From contig JABAKD010000020.1 of assembly GCA_012845835.1 (NCBI GenBank), positions 18,903,146 to 18,967,145 on the forward strand: 64,000 bases of DNA, given 5' to 3'. Positions within the stretch are counted from its first letter, which is position 1, and each line of letters begins with the position of its first letter. Both the position numbers and the translations under genes were made by a program. Positions 31,943 through 46,600 of the stretch are shown one piece after another. Source of the stretch: Undaria pinnatifida. Taxonomy: Eukaryota; Sar; Phaeophyceae; Laminariales; Alariaceae. The notes beneath the pieces were generated by a model, which was not told the origin of the DNA, ran no database searches, and worked only from the letters and a program-made list of their open reading frames with translations.

Positions 31943-34753
31943 AGCGCCCCGCCCTAAGCGCACCCGACAGCGCCCTATCGGGAAAAAAACGCGCCCACGA
32001 GACTCGGCAACATTTATAATCGAAAAACTACCCGCCCAAAGCAACTACTGTCGGCATTATTATCCCCATTACGTTCATTATACTGTACGTCATAGTTCTG
32101 AGCACTACTGTCTTCTTCCTCTCCGGCATAAGGGAATCCAATTCCAGCAAAAGCATCGCTCCTCCCCCGCACAACTCAAGTCAAGGTAAAACACAAAACA
32201 CCCCCCCCCACCACAAAGGAATCCAAATCTATTTAGAGCGCAAACATGTTCTGTTGTTGTCCTTTCTCGCACATAAATATGTACCCCACCACCCCATCGC
32301 CCCGCGATGCTGGTCGTTGTCTCGTGGTTCATTAGTCTGGGACACATCAACAACCCGTAAAAAACTGGCAAAATAAAAACAAGAAAACAAACAAACGTCC
32401 CTGAGCCACGGGTTAAAAGTTTCGTGTAGACATAACATACAGAAGAAGAAGGCATCGCAAAATAGCCCAGCCAGGAAGCACACAACCAAGTGACGCGACC
32501 CAAACCAACTCAAACCCCGATCTATCCCCGTTCGCCCATCGCCAAAGGCGCCTTTTCCGGGGGCATCTAGCACTACTCCGTAAAATATCCGGGTACCTTA
32601 CCGCTGTTGTACAGCGCTGCATCGTTATCTATACAGACAGCATCAAAGGAGCAAACATACATCTGTTAGTTGTTCCCCCCTACCCGCCCCAGCCCCGTCC
32701 CGTATAGATCAAACAGCCACCCCCCCTCCCCTCTGCGCCGTTTCGAAAGGGATGCGCGGTCAATGGTCAAATGACTAAGGCAAGCAACAAATGAGTACGC
32801 ACCGCCCTCCCCCCTCCCCTTCTTCGTGTAACGCGCTTTCACCCCCCCTCCCGAACCCCCCACAAATAAAAGCACCGAAAAGCACCGTATCAGCAGAATG
32901 TAGAATGAATGTCCTATTCCCCGGCAAAGAGGAGGAAGATATAGATAAAACGCGCCGTTGAACCGCCTGCTACTTCAGAAAAGGTGCCGCGGGCTCGCTC
33001 GCTGCATTCGTTTTGTGCAGTGAAAAAAATCAGTAAAACCCTTTATATCTGCTGGTGATGCTCTCAAAATCCCGCCAAAACGGGTCAAAAGTCAGGGGAG
33101 GCAAAGTGCAACGTATAGATGCCACCCGGCGTCCCTATTCCAAAAAACAGAACCAAGCACAGGCGAACAACTTTCAAACTAGACACACAGACACGCACAC
33201 AAACAACACATCATTAAAACCTGGGCACGCTACACAATTAGTTCACAGTAATTTGGGTATAGTCCAACGGAGCTACGGAAAAAAAAGCGTATCTCGAGGT
33301 GGCGAAAAGCAGCACTACCAACCTTGAAAAAACACGGCAAAAAACGTTTTCCGTGGAGCGTCTCGCCCGTGAACGCCAAAAGCGTCCGTCCCGTCGAGCA
33401 TGTTTTACAAGAACATTTTTCAGTAACGCGCCTCAAAAAGAAACTAGTCAAGGCGTCTATCAATTACAACAAAACGAGAGAGAACATTTTTCTATCCCTA
33501 CCACTCGCCAACAAAACGCGTGCTATCGTATGATCAAAGACAGTACGAAAATACACGAAGCAACAGCAGTGTGTTTAATATACGTCCGCAGCTGTACCTA
33601 ATCCTCGCTCGATCGGAGCCCTCTCCGGAGAGATGGGAAAGGGTCTGTGGCATACCCCCCTCCAACACGCAACGGTCGTCGTACATGCCATGGTTGTTTC
33701 GCATGCCATTGTTGGAATGCGTCCATCTCCTCCCCGCTCCAACTGCTGGAAAGCACGCCCGTCCTGTGTCTTGCACCCCTTTTCTATCCTCCCGTGGTCT
33801 TTTTCGTCTCCGACATATTTTTCTTTCACACAGGGGAATAAGGGCAGGTCGACCACATTTCATCGAGACCAAAAACGCGGCAGACCACCCCCCCCAAAGT
33901 CATGAACCGAACAACCAAACCCTGCCGCACCATGTCACTCCGTGACCCAAAGCTTCCGCTGCTGCTGCTACTGCTGCTGCTGCTACTACTGCTGCTGCTC
34001 GGTCGCTTGGCGCGCGCAAGCAGCAAGCCAATACAAGAGCTGCGCCTTCAAGAGGCACGCACTCCTCTCCCCCTGCCCCTACCCGGTATAAACCCCCCGC
34101 TACGGCTAAACAAAAAGCCCACAAGAACACACGTGTAGAGCTTGACAAAAGAAAATAATCCAAACCAAAAGAGGAAGACATAAATAAGTCAAAAGCGAAA
34201 AAAACACACCACACACACAGGTAGGGGAAAGACAAAATCTGATCCAGAAAGGTGGGCATGTACATCGAGGGCGGCGATCGCTGCGTTTCTCTGCCACGCC
34301 TGCAGCTCACATCGGCCTCCTCCGACAAAACCTTCCCAAGCGGGGGCGCTACAACATTCGCCCTTGCAGCAAGTGCTCCCAAGGAGGCCACAAGATGTCT
34401 CGAGGGAGTCCCAAGGTGTCCCGTCAGCTCGGGCGGGACAAGTTGGTTATGTCGGCACAGCAAGGTAGAACGATCGGCAGCCACGCAAGCAAAGGCAGCT
34501 GAAGCTCTTCTCTCACGCGTCAAGCTCCAAAAAACGCTCGCTCTTCTCGGTTGCTCGGGGTTTATCCCTTACGCCGGGTCCGTCTTCGCCTCCGTTACAC
34601 CACACCCATGACATGACCTCCTTTTGTCGAGCATCATATGCCCTCTTTCATCGAGTATATATGCCTTCGCCCGTCGAGTACGACGTCGTCTGTCCAGTTC
34701 GCCTTCGTGGCGCTATCCCCCCCTCCTTCCTCCGCCAAGAACACCACTGTTCA

Positions 34754-35049
34754 CTACGCCTGGCTGTCCACGGTCGGTGCGGTCGGGGCTGGGGCAAAGC
34801 CTCCAATAGCCGCAGGCGGCGCCGTCGTCGAAACAGGGGCGGCCGTGACACCTGCCGCATCCACCCCCCCTGGGGCTGGTTTGGGGCCGACTTGCTCACT
34901 GGGTCCGGAGGTAGCAGCGCCAAGAATGTCCGCAGCGGGGACGCCGCCGGCGCCGGTGGTGTTGGGGTTGGTGTCGTTTGATGCCGGAGAAACCTTCTCG
35001 GCGTCTCCTTCCTCTCCCCCTTCTTCCGCAGTTTTGGGAGGGACGGTTG
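34754..35049 (-). CDS. RCC1-like gene exon 11: cytoplasmic tail and stop
   Basis: The acceptor is TTTGCAG before CAACCGTC; the frame runs to TAG at 34756-34754. It encodes ATVPPKTAEEGGEEGDAEK and a Pro/Ala/Thr/Gly-rich tail ending TVDSQA. The length closes the reading frame exactly. Confidence 0.8.
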
Positions 35050-37653
35050 CTGCAAATTGGGAAAGAGCGGGGGAGGGGGGGAGGAGGGGGGGAGGGACAC
35101 TCAGCCAGAGCACAATGCGATACACTTTCGTCCAGAGACACTCGGCGATTAACACTCAGGCAGAGACTCTCCACGTTTTATCGAGAAGACACTCTGCGTT
35201 ACAAATGTATAAATAACCGTCACCCTTACGAAATTAGGTAAAAGTACGACGTACTGGCGGCGCTATGTGTGGGCGAAGGAGCGGTGAACCCTCTGCGGGA
35301 CGAAAGACCATGCTTGGCGCAAAATAATCCTCCTCATGATCCTCCTCACCAGATGGCGCATGTTTTTTCCGTCAACATGGAAGGCGGAGGGAGCAGCAGA
35401 AGCAATGTGGCTCGGCGGTCTCACGCCTCGCGTTTATTGCATTATTCCAATCGGCACGCGTTTTCCGGATGAACACCCCCCTCTCGTGCCGAGGGTCGCG
35501 GAGGGCCAATCCCCAACAAATCTCCCAAGGCATCTTAAAGATGTTTGCGATATACTAAAATTGGTCGGGTAGTAGAATGTCTTGAAAATAGTATATATAT
35601 TGAAACCGACGAACGCCATAATCCAAGGCCAACCCAACCCACGGAAAAAATAGCAAAAACGACCCAAAAATGCCGGTTCTAACCTATGTTTTTGCGGGTT
35701 GGGTTGGCGTTGGGCTACGACCTTCGTCTGTTTTAATGCTACTACCAAGTAGTTATTTATTCGTTGATCATCCCACCTAATTCTTGGCACTCTTTCTTTC
35801 TCTTTCTCCCTCGATAGACGAAACAGCAGATCCGGGGTCACTAAGCAAGCTCTTCTACCCCCTCCCCCCCTCCCCACTACGGTACGCGCCTTCATTTTCA
35901 TCGCGAGGAGAATTCAGCACTTTCTTCCCTCGTCGACTCGCGGCGAATTGTATCCGTTCTGCTAACCCACCACTATTGACATTCCGTAAACAGCCTGCCA
36001 GGTATAAAGTACGAGGTAAGCTATAATGCTATTAGTATACTAGTGTGGTGTTGACGTCGTGCAAACTGGGCACCGCGCAACAACCGCCGCCGTCGCTGTT
36101 TTGGATGGCTCGGGAAAGCGACGCGTTTTGGTTGAAATTCGACAAAAGCCTCCGAAGATTCAGACTTGATAGCTAAGTCACTATAAATACAATACCTTTC
36201 AAAACAACGTGCCAGCCAAACATCCTGCCTGCCAATCAAGTATAAACAAGTACACTTCGAAAACAGGAAATAACACGAGGCATTTTTTACAACTACACTC
36301 CGTTTTGAGGCAAGACATTTAATACTTCGAATCAGACTCGGATCACTTTAGTTGTTGGCAGTCAACACAAGGTCAAGAGAGCGCCAAGTCGAGTATATAG
36401 ATCACCCGTATACGAGCATACCCCCACGTATAATATACACCTGGTATATTCCATGAACTAGTGCAATTGTGCAATCGACATAAGAGCCTGGGTGTATGAC
36501 CGAGTGGGTCGAAACTTATGAAACTTTCCACCATGGGGAGGCCGGGCGGCAGGTAAACAACTAAAACACCGCGAGAAACCCGTCATACACCAGGAAGTCA
36601 AGCGAAAAAAAAAATACCACTCTCGTGCAAGCATAAGCCATCATACACCAGGAAACCCAGCGGGCAACAAAAAAATACCAGAACCGTCTTACCAGCGGGG
36701 TGCGCCTTGCCGGTACCCCTGCCGCTGTTGTCGCGGTGGGCGCGTCCGCAAAGCAAGCACAGGCAGCACAGGAGGACTGCTCCCACCACTCCGCACGCGA
36801 TGTAGAACCACTGCTTCTCGTACCACTTGTCCCCCCCCTCTTCCACGAACATGCCTGGAAAGGAGTGCATACAGCAGTACACCCCCGAACAAAAGAAACA
36901 ACATAATAAGAACCTCGGGAGCACTCTTAAGAAATTGGGAAAAAGAAATTATGCTCAGCAGTTAGCGCTAAATAAAACCCTACCCGTATAAAAAAAACTA
37001 CAACCAAGACGAACGTCAGGCTGACTCCTTGGGGGACAGCGTAACACATCAGTGGACGAACCTACGTCGGCGAAGCCCAACTAACTGCTGTGGACTCCTA
37101 TACAATCATACACCAAACCCCGACCAAACCCCCAAACCATAGCGCCGATCACTCGCGGTGCATATAATCCGTGGCTTTGGACGCAGGGAAAAAACGAAAA
37201 CAAAACGAAAAACACGACCCCTCGATGGAGATGGCAGGAAAAACATAGGATATCATACTAATACCATATTTACAATCGTGTGCATGGTAGGGTAAAAAAA
37301 AGTATAGGGGCTGTTTGGGTAGAGCGAGGGTTAGGAGAGTGATATGAATACCAAAATGGTTAATCAATTTCCGTCCAGAGTGCTATTTCAGAACATTCCG
37401 TGGAACATTCGCATGACATGCGACGGGGCAAACCAACGAATCAAACCAAACCCTCCAAGAATCACGCTAGATACCTGAAGAAACCAACCGCGCTTTTAAT
37501 CGTACGGCATAGCATATGCCCCTCCGCACCGCTACACAACGCAATTCAGTCTGATGCAATACCACGCGACGCGATGCAAAACAGAAACAGAAACAGCAGG
37601 AGCCGTGTTTTGTGTTTTGTGAGTCACTACTACTGCTACTACTGCTACTACTG

Positions 37654-37689
<36 letters not shown>

Positions 37690-40600
37690 GTACCTTCGAG
37701 GTTAGCGGGGGAGAGGTTTTCTCCCATCTCGTCGGGGTCGTCACCGATGTTCTCCGTCTCGCTGATACCCAGACCGATCTGTTTCGACCCAAGAGCAAGA
37801 GCAAGAGCAAGAGCAAGAGCAAGATCAAGAAAGAGCACGCGAAGCAAGGCAAGCGAGGCAACAGCAAGAGAAATAGCAAGGCAAGGCGTGAGCAAGGCAA
37901 GACCAAGAGGAAGACCAGGAGGAAGAGCGAAAAACGAACAACGCAGCATTGACATGAGAGCAAGATTCAAGTCCATGCGTTGCACCTCTTACTTGCCCCT
38001 AGAAATTGCCCCCGTAGCATTCCGTTCCAACCCAGCAGCGCGCGTTGCTTGATGTGGCTGTTGCTGTAATCGTCATCATACCCAACGTTTCCCTCTCAAG
38101 TTCGAGAACGGATAACTAACCGAGCATGCATGCAGCCCTCACTTAATCCTTGCCGTTAGCCACCAAGCAGACCACTGACCCCAACCCTGGCCTTAAAGCC
38201 TACAATCAACTCCCCACCCTAACCCTAACCCCAACGTTTACCCTATCGTATACCAGTAGCATTCAAGCCCCAACCGTGACCCTGATACTAACCCAAGACT
38301 TGACCCGAAAATAAAGCCTTAGGGTTATAACCCGAAAAACAAGCCTTAGGGCCCGATAATATTAACCTTGACGCTATCACCAAATACCAAAACAGTTGGC
38401 CTAACCTCTAACCAGCATGCATCCAACCCTCACTTGTCCCTCGACGTTAGCCCTAGCATCCCCTCGAAGAGTAGCAGCCCGCGTTTCTTCGTGTAACTGA
38501 TGCCGTGCTCGTCGATACTAATACTGTTCGTCTTGTTTCCCCTCTCGAGCCCTAAAATCGTTTTCTACCCCAGTAGGCATGCATGGACCCGCCACCTGCC
38601 CCCTGTCGGTAGCACCCCAGCAGACCACTACCCCCACCACTAACTAACCTTAATACTAGAATCAAGTCCCAAACCCTAAACCTGACCCCAACAATTACCA
38701 GGCATCCTATAACCGACATACACCCTATAGCCAAGTCCCCAAAAGGTTTTCTAACCGAGTTTGCATGCACACCCTGACCCTAATATTTACCCATGGCCAA
38801 ATACCCCCAAAAAATCGAACCGAGTGTGTGTGCATGCATACCCTGGCCCTAATATCTACCCTACAACCAGCATATACCCTATAGCCAAGTCCCAAAAAGC
38901 GTTCCTAGCCGCGTGTGTATGTATGCAGGTATGTATTTACCAGGGGTAGGTATGTATGTAAGCATGTATGTAGGCAGCCCTCACTTGTCCCTTGTCGTTA
39001 GCCCCCCAGCAGACGACATTTCCAACAGTGTCCTCCTGTTCCACCAGCGCGCAAGTGTGGTAGTAGCCTGCAGACAACGAGTGAAGCGTCCAGCCCTCAG
39101 GCAGTTCCAAGGCGGGGAGGAAATCGCCCATCTGGCTAGGGGCAATACCGCGGTAGAACGTGTCTCCCAGTCCGAGCTCTCCATAGTTGTTCTCACCCCA
39201 GCACTGCAACAACAAGAGAGCCCCCATGAGAGCATCAAGGGGGGCGGGGGAGGGAAGGGAAAGAAGGGAACGGGGGGAAGGGACAGGAGGGAAAAGGGCG
39301 GGGGGGAAGGGGGAGGAGGAGAGGGGGGGGGGGGGGGCGTGAGGGACCAGAAGAGAAGGGCGTGGGTGAAAATCGGTGTCCGATTCTACAGTTAGCATGA
39401 TGGGGGATAAGTTGCTGCGCATTGCTCGCCCCGTTGGCTGCCCTCGCCATTCTTCGATGGCATCACAGGGCTGCAGCTGCATCACGCTCAAGTTCAGCTC
39501 GTGGGAAACACCAACACCAAAACAGCGCGTACACTGGACACACCAGACCTCTCCAACGCGTCCAATTCGCCCAACAGCCACCAGCCCGCTTCATGTACAC
39601 AGCATAACATGCAACTCTTAATACTTCTGTTGTATAATACTTACTGCTGTCCGGCTCATGCGCTTCCAGCAGTCCGTATAGTAACAGTCCGAATGCCCCT
39701 GTAAGATTGTTGCAAGGACCATAAACCCATAAACCTTGACGCGATTTCTTTCAGCTACAGTATAACCCAGTAAAACTACGTATTGCCTGGTAACTGTTCC
39801 TGGCGCGCACTACCTACTAACCTTAATTTCGTCGGTGTCCAAACGCGCGCAGGTGTGGTTTCCTCCGGCCGCGATCTCTATGGCAGTGCGGCCAGTCCCC
39901 AGGTTGATGTTCCCCTGCACCCACCGCCAGCGACGCCCCACATAAACCACCACCACCACCACCAGCACCAGCACAACATCGCGGCACACAAAGACGCGAC
40001 AACAGAACGGCCCAGGTTAGCTCCCCGGTTGCAGATTAACTGCGAAAATTGCAAAAAATACCAGAATACCAGAATACCCTGTTACTACTGTACTCAAGTG
40101 ACAAACCAATTTGTACCCGAAAGGTATACCAGGTACGGTACGTGGTAGTCAAGTAAAAAAAGTTCCAAGAGTATTACACGAAAACCAAGACAAACACAGC
40201 AACAACACATCAAGATGCATTAGGTTTCCTGTTATTTCCGTGGCTTTCTTCTTCCGGGAATCGGCGTCGTTCTTCTTTGGGGAATGTTCATGGGTGATCA
40301 ACGTTGAAGCTCATGCTGCACAGTAGTGGAGGATGGCAAGCACAATAATAAGTAGATTAGATCAAAGTACGTCGTACGAAAACCAACGAATAACAATTAA
40401 ATAAATTTTCATTTCTTGTTTCAGGCGCTTTTTACCCGCTTCTGCACTGCACAGCCCGACCCCTTCGTCCACCAGAGAATGCCCAGCCTCAACTATAAAA
40501 TGCATTGGACCTGTCCCTGTCTGCTGGGTGGGGTTCAATCCATTTTATAGTTTACACATACATACATGCTGCTGTATGAAGAACTATTATACAATTATTC

Positions 40601-43600
40601 GGCAGTGACAGCCTATCATATACACATTCACTTCTTGCTTGTCCTCACAGGTCGCCTAAAATCTACAGATATAAAATTAATTCAAATACGTCAGCTGTGA
40701 GTTCGATCAATTCAAGAGCCGACACTCGTTCGCCTATTTTATACCAGGTGGTATGTAACAGGTACAGAATTACCAAAAATACATGGCTACGAACACGTTT
40801 GTTTTTAGTTGTATTTTGCTCGAAATGATCATTTTTCGCTTTCCAGCTCAACTCAAAACTTCGTTTTTATCGCGAATAGGGTTCAGCTTTTCCACTATTG
40901 TTCAGCTTTTATACGCTAGAGTAGGCGATTTCCACCGAATTTTGCTTCGTACAAAACTCACGCTCTCGCGCTTTCCGCTAGTCAATATTTTACCCAAGAA
41001 AAAGTCTCTACGAGCACGACTATGCACTTGGGAGGATTCAAACCCGCATGATTGACCTTAGTACAACTGGTACGGACGAGATTCACCTGCTACTCCACAG
41101 GGGACGCGTTCACCCCTTTAGAGCCCCAAAATGCCTCCCTATACCGTCTTGAAGTAAAATTGTCCCCAAAAGGGGTTTCCAGGGGTAAAGGCGTTAAGCT
41201 GTGAGTTCGTCCATTTTATATCATACCAGCTACCAGTATAAGCTTACCGATTGTGAAAATGACTAGAAGTACTTCACTCGTGTGTCGTCAATTTCATATC
41301 AGGGGTGCAGAAATTACTAACTGAAAAGTTACTATTAATAAGCATACTTGTACCTCAGCTGCGAGTTTGACCGATTGAGTGTTCGATTTTGACATCGTGA
41401 CTGTGTCCCAATTGTCACAATGTTAACATTCTAACGGAGCGGAAAGCGGCGCCCGCCCTTGCTGTTACAAGATCTCTACTAGCATGCAACAAAAAACTGT
41501 CGCGTCGATGTTTCAATGGGTCAATACATCAGTACTACTAGACATCGGCCGCCCCGTTGGTTACCCTCGAATGCGCTTGTTGAAGTCGGCAGTTAAAAAA
41601 AAAAAAAAATCACAGAAAGGAATCAACTGCTGAGAGCGCCCAGCAGCGTGGGTAGGCGCAATTCGATGCGAGTCGACGAGGGAAGAGAAGGTTGGACTAT
41701 TCTCGCGACAAAAACGAAGGCGCGTACTGCAGCAGTGGAGAGGGGGAAGAAGAGCCTGCTTAATGACCCCGGATCTGAGTTACAACTACAACCACAACTA
41801 CAACTACAACTACAGCAGTACCTGGTACCGGTATGTAGCAGGGAGAAGAAGACAATGGATTGCATGAGCAACAACAAATACAGATTGCGGCTAATAAACG
41901 TTTTGAAACGGTCAGTCGGGCCTCACTCGGCAAAACCTACCGTACAAAGGCGGTCGCTCTTGCTACGTAGGATACAATAATCAAATAATAATAAAAACAC
42001 GGCGTAACAAAAGGTAACGGCGGTACAAGCTCGTCCATCTTTCCATCAAACACGTACGGCCCAAATATGTCAGGAGACGGGCAGCCGTCAAGCTGTCAGT
42101 CAGTCAAGGGCGTCCGTCAACGCATTTCCATCCGTCTAGACAAACGCCTCATTAACTCTGTGGAAACCCCTATTGTATATATAAATATATGTATTTGTGT
42201 TTTTTTAAGCTGGCTGCTGATTGCTGCGTACTGTGTGCCAGCACCAGAGCACCACCAGCACAGCAGCAGCAGCGGCGCTGCCAGGGTAGGCATAAGACAG
42301 CCTGCAGCTAGTAAATAGAAGCATCGGACCACCATGGATGTCTTTCTGGCCTTGGCTGGGGAAACGTTCTCTCCCGGGCCTCGAGCGAGCATTTCATTTT
42401 TCATGCGGTAATCGGCAGGAAAGCGGCTAGTGAAAAGCCAAAAAATCGGTGCACGCGAAACGCGGCCAAAACACCAGCACATCATGAAGGAGCAAGATAC
42501 GAGGATATTGCTGTGTTGCTCGTTGCTCGTGTAATACCAGCATACTAGCATGTAGATCTGATCTCCGAACGAGAAAAAAAACGGCAGATAATGGCGGAAA
42601 AAAAACAAAGGGTCGAATTTATTATACGTACCAAAAAAACTCTTCGGCAAAAAAACCCAACAAGAAAATACATTTTAAAAAAGATATAGTCCGGCGTTTT
42701 CCATAAACGGGATTTTTTCCTTGATGTCCCGGGTTTTGCCGTCAAGGCACGTCAGTCGACGAATTTGCCTTGACCCCGGCGGTCAAGGGGTAAAAGTGCC
42801 GTTTCCTGACATCTTTGGTACCGCCAGGCCAGCCAGATACACATTTTTTTTTTCCATCCCATTTATTATCCTCGCACTACTCTCGCGCTCCCTCTCAGTA
42901 GTAGCAGTATAACTTAGATCCGGGGTCACACAGCGGGCCCTCCTCTTTCTTTAATTCCCCCTCCCCACTACGGCGGTACGTGCCTTCATTTTTCTCGTGA
43001 GAAGAATTGAGCTTTTTCTTCCCTCGTCGACTCGCGTCGAAATGTGCGTACCCACGTTGCTAGGCGCTCTCATCTGATTCAGTAAGTTGATCCTTTTTTT
43101 TTTCTGGCATTTTGCATTTTGCAAATAAGGTAAAATCTCATCACGTTGGGAATCGAACTCGAGGACCAACGCTAGTAGTATTCGAGGGTAACCACTAGAC
43201 CGCCGAGGCGACCGGCGCCATACATCAGGTGGAATAAATAGAGGACAGAACAGCGGGTGATTTTCATTATATGCCGGCATGTATATAATACCAGTATAAC
43301 ATACTGAGTACGATACACGGGGCCTACCGCCGTTCTAATTGCGGTAGTAATCGTGGTGGTTTGAGTCCCCGTCCGCAGTAGTACTCGTACAGCAGTATAC
43401 TGTAGTACTATGAAGCTCTACGTAGTTTCTCCGGTTACGCTGCGTGTAACCGTTCTACAGCAGTTGCACACACTATATCCAAGTAGTTTGGCCCCAAAAA
43501 ACGTGGTGCGGTGATGACAAGGTTAGCTGACCATGCGGGAAACGCTTAAAATCGGGACTTGCCGACTTCCCTTATCTACATTGCTCTATCGACCAGAGGC

Positions 43601-46600
43601 TGCGCACGCTTACTCGCTTACCAGGCCGATCATGTCGTTCTCCGTGTCGCCCACGTTTTGCCTATTTTCCTGCCCGAGCTATCCCATGCAAAAACAAAAA
43701 GCGGCGGGTCACGGACGAAAAGGACGACGGAGGAAAACGGACGGTCGAACTTAGCAAAGTTACAAAACTAAAAAAAGTACAGAAAAAAAAATATATATAT
43801 ATATACAAATTGTATATATATATATATAACTACCACCTGGTAAATTACAAAAACGTCAGCGGTCGGTCGAACTTAAGCTTTGCGGAGACCAGCAAGTAAA
43901 CCACAGCCGCCGTAATATATTATCACGTACTATACATGTTACATCCAAATGCATGTTTGTATGAAGTGAAAATGATAAGGGATCATGAAATTAATTAATT
44001 AGTTCATTCTAGTTTGAGGGGAGCGGGGGCTGGTAATTAATCAAGTTTGCAGAAGAGGGACGCGATCTAATTACATTTGCCGGTCGCCCCGGTGGCGTAT
44101 CAGGTAATCCTCGAGCCTGGCATAGGTCAGTTTCGTGAGTTCGAGCCCCGCCCAGTACATACTCGTGTAAACTCGTTGGGATTTTTTCTTGTGCACAAAT
44201 TGACTTGCGGAAAGCGCGAAAGCGTGAGTTAGCAACAGTCGATGAAAAATCGAGGAGCAGTGGATTGCTGAACCCTATGCGCGATGAAAATTGAAGGCAA
44301 AAACCGGGGGGGAGAAGAGACGACACCTGTGTCCACGGCTTGTCCAAAAGCTGTAAATTAAAAGTGTGAGAAAAAAATATATATATAAAAATAAAAATAC
44401 ACTCCAGCTGTGAGATCGAAGATTTGTCGAAACTCATATTTGCAAGCTGTGTGTGATACTCCGATCGCGCGTATTACGGGTTGTGTGTCCTCATTAAGGA
44501 TATAGGTCGGCGACTCCCCTTAAAACTACAGTGTAGCTATCAGGGTCAACAGGGTGATGTCAGTCAGTCTGTGCGCAGAAACTATAAAACCCGTTTTTGA
44601 GGGGGGAAAAATCTGACAGGTGTGGAAGGAAATGCATGAGTTTATCAAGTGTGTCCCGTAAGTCGTACAACCGGTGAGGGGAGGGCGAATAATTGTTTTT
44701 TAACAAAACAACATGACCCCTCCCATTATGAAAAAACCCACCCACATAGTATATTACAAGTACCAACAACGCAAAGATGAGTTTTGACCAGAAATTCGTC
44801 GAACTCACGGCTGACGTCTTTGAAAGTTTTTTTGATAAAATTATATATATGGCACGAACATCACAGAGAGTGATCCTAGAGAGTCATGTGTAAGACGAGA
44901 ACAACAACGATAAGGGACGCAATATACTATTAATATATGTTGATATGAACATCACAAGAGAGTGATCCCAGAGAGTCATGTGTAAGCCGCGAACATGTAT
45001 ATATTATATTTTTCTCAACAACGACAACAGATCGCGGACATGCGCACGTCTTTCGAGTACCCAAAACGAGCAAAAAATACTACTCCTATTGCGTGTACCC
45101 AACAAGTACTGCGGTTAAACGCGAAATCGTTATTTTTCCGAGCAAGTTTTTCTGTACCTGGTATGTATAATATTAAATGCAATGGTCATCGCGTACGGTT
45201 GTGATAATAATGTATCCTTGCGCCACTCCCCACATCCCGGAGGGGAACCTTGTACATGATGCAACTATCACAGAGAGGCTGCGCTTCTTGCCAGACGATT
45301 CCCGCCGCTCAGGCCCAACAGCGTATAATACCTGGAGCCCCACAGGTACCAATAATAACAGGTACCACAGAACTCACATAACACGGACTGCCCCGAGCTA
45401 TTACTTTATGCTTAGCTTCGCGATGGTCCGGCGGCCGTTCCTATCGACCTAGTTATCGAGACAGTCAGTCTCCACCCAACGTTTGGGTTCGCGTACGCGC
45501 TTTTTTCAGCCTTTCATGCCGGAAAAAAATATTCCACGCTAATTCCACCTACTTCGATCAATATACATGTTTTTCGCAGTATTAGTGAGTATTGCGAAAG
45601 GACTTAACGATGCCTTTGGGACGTGTACCGGAAGCAGGTAGGTGTACGACATGCGCGCGGCATGGCGGTAGCTGTGTGCTGCTGTTGCGCGTTATTTCTG
45701 GACTCTTGACGTGCTTAGGATTCCTTGATTCGTTTGTATTCGTTTGCATTCGTTTTGATTCGTTTGTATTCGTTTTCATGGACCCCTAAAGCGACGATAT
45801 AGTCCGTCTACTGTGCTCCAAAACGGTCAACACTGCTGAGGGTAATACTATTACTAGTGCTACCTGGCATTCATTATTAACCGTTGATTGATGGTGTTCT
45901 GTAGCTGACGCGCATCGAACCTCCCCTGCGCCATGACAGCGCTCTGCTGACGGCGCAGCCACCGTTATCGTCTTTGCCGTGGAAACAAAAACAGCGCGAA
46001 AGCACACCGCGGTAACCTCGGCAGGGCCGACAAACCGCCTAGCACGTACAGAAAACCGAATTGACTCATATCGGCCATCTGTCTGAAAGGCCCTTTAACT
46101 GTCGCTTAATCCATTCAAAACTGCACCCATGTTTTAACCAAAAAAAAATCTGTGGAATTCATTAGATATAGATACTTTTTTCGATATTTCGCAACCAGTC
46201 CACACCAGCCCCCACCCACCGCGCGACAGCCACTCTTCACACACGTAACATATGGATATTTATGTATAATCGATCTCGATTGAATGTTGACGCCGCTGGG
46301 CAGCAAAACGCGGTCGGTCTTACCTGCCCAGACGCGCCCAGCCCCCAGCATCGGACTGCACCATCGTCAAGAATAGCACAGCTGTAAAAGGAACAAAGCA
46401 GTACGGCAAAGATACAGTGTTAATGGTATACTGGTACCAAGTACGAGTATCACTTGTCAAGGTATACCAGGTATTCAGATTTCACACCCGTGTGCATGAG
46501 TACATATTAATGGCATGCCATGGCATCCAGCAACCGCAGGAACAATCGACCAACGGCCATGAAAAAAAACGCCAACCGAAATAAAAAAAAGTTACGTACG

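Larger units (their letters stand above)
29647..34753. other. Repeat-rich intergenic region without a recognised gene
   Basis: I find poly(G) tracts (29878, 30220), a degenerate repeat (30440-30840), two-unit repeats near 30860-30905 and 31035-31115, a TAGTGC array, a Z fragment (32745-32812) and a CTG/CTA run (33958-34000). Frames at 33520-33945 (+), 33900-34523 (-) and 34258-34614 (+) lack domains or convincing borders. The part next to 34753 should hold the 3' untranslated region of the large minus-strand gene. Confidence 0.4.

Noticed and set aside
33900-34614. Minus-strand frame 33900-34523 and plus-strand frame 34258-34614 as genes
   Set aside because: They overlap each other, lack domains and conserved motifs, and the minus one contains a CTG-repeat-encoded poly-residue stretch. 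They may be 3' untranslated sequence of the large gene.
38150-38900. CCCTAA-rich sequence resembling telomeric repeats
   Set aside because: The units are irregular (CCCTAACC, ACCCCAAC, ACCCTGACC), never form a perfect array and belong to the degenerate intronic repeats of the RCC1-like gene.
36598-39581. Separate small genes for individual RCC1-like frames
   Set aside because: Each frame starts at an AG and stops matching at a GT, and phases join perfectly across neighbours, so they are exons of one gene.
43130-43230. tRNA gene
   Set aside because: There is a good B box and T arm but no proper acceptor stem or anticodon arm, and the sequence continues into a dispersed repeat. The same holds for 8560-8620, 44080-44160, 56425-56450 and 57220-57300.
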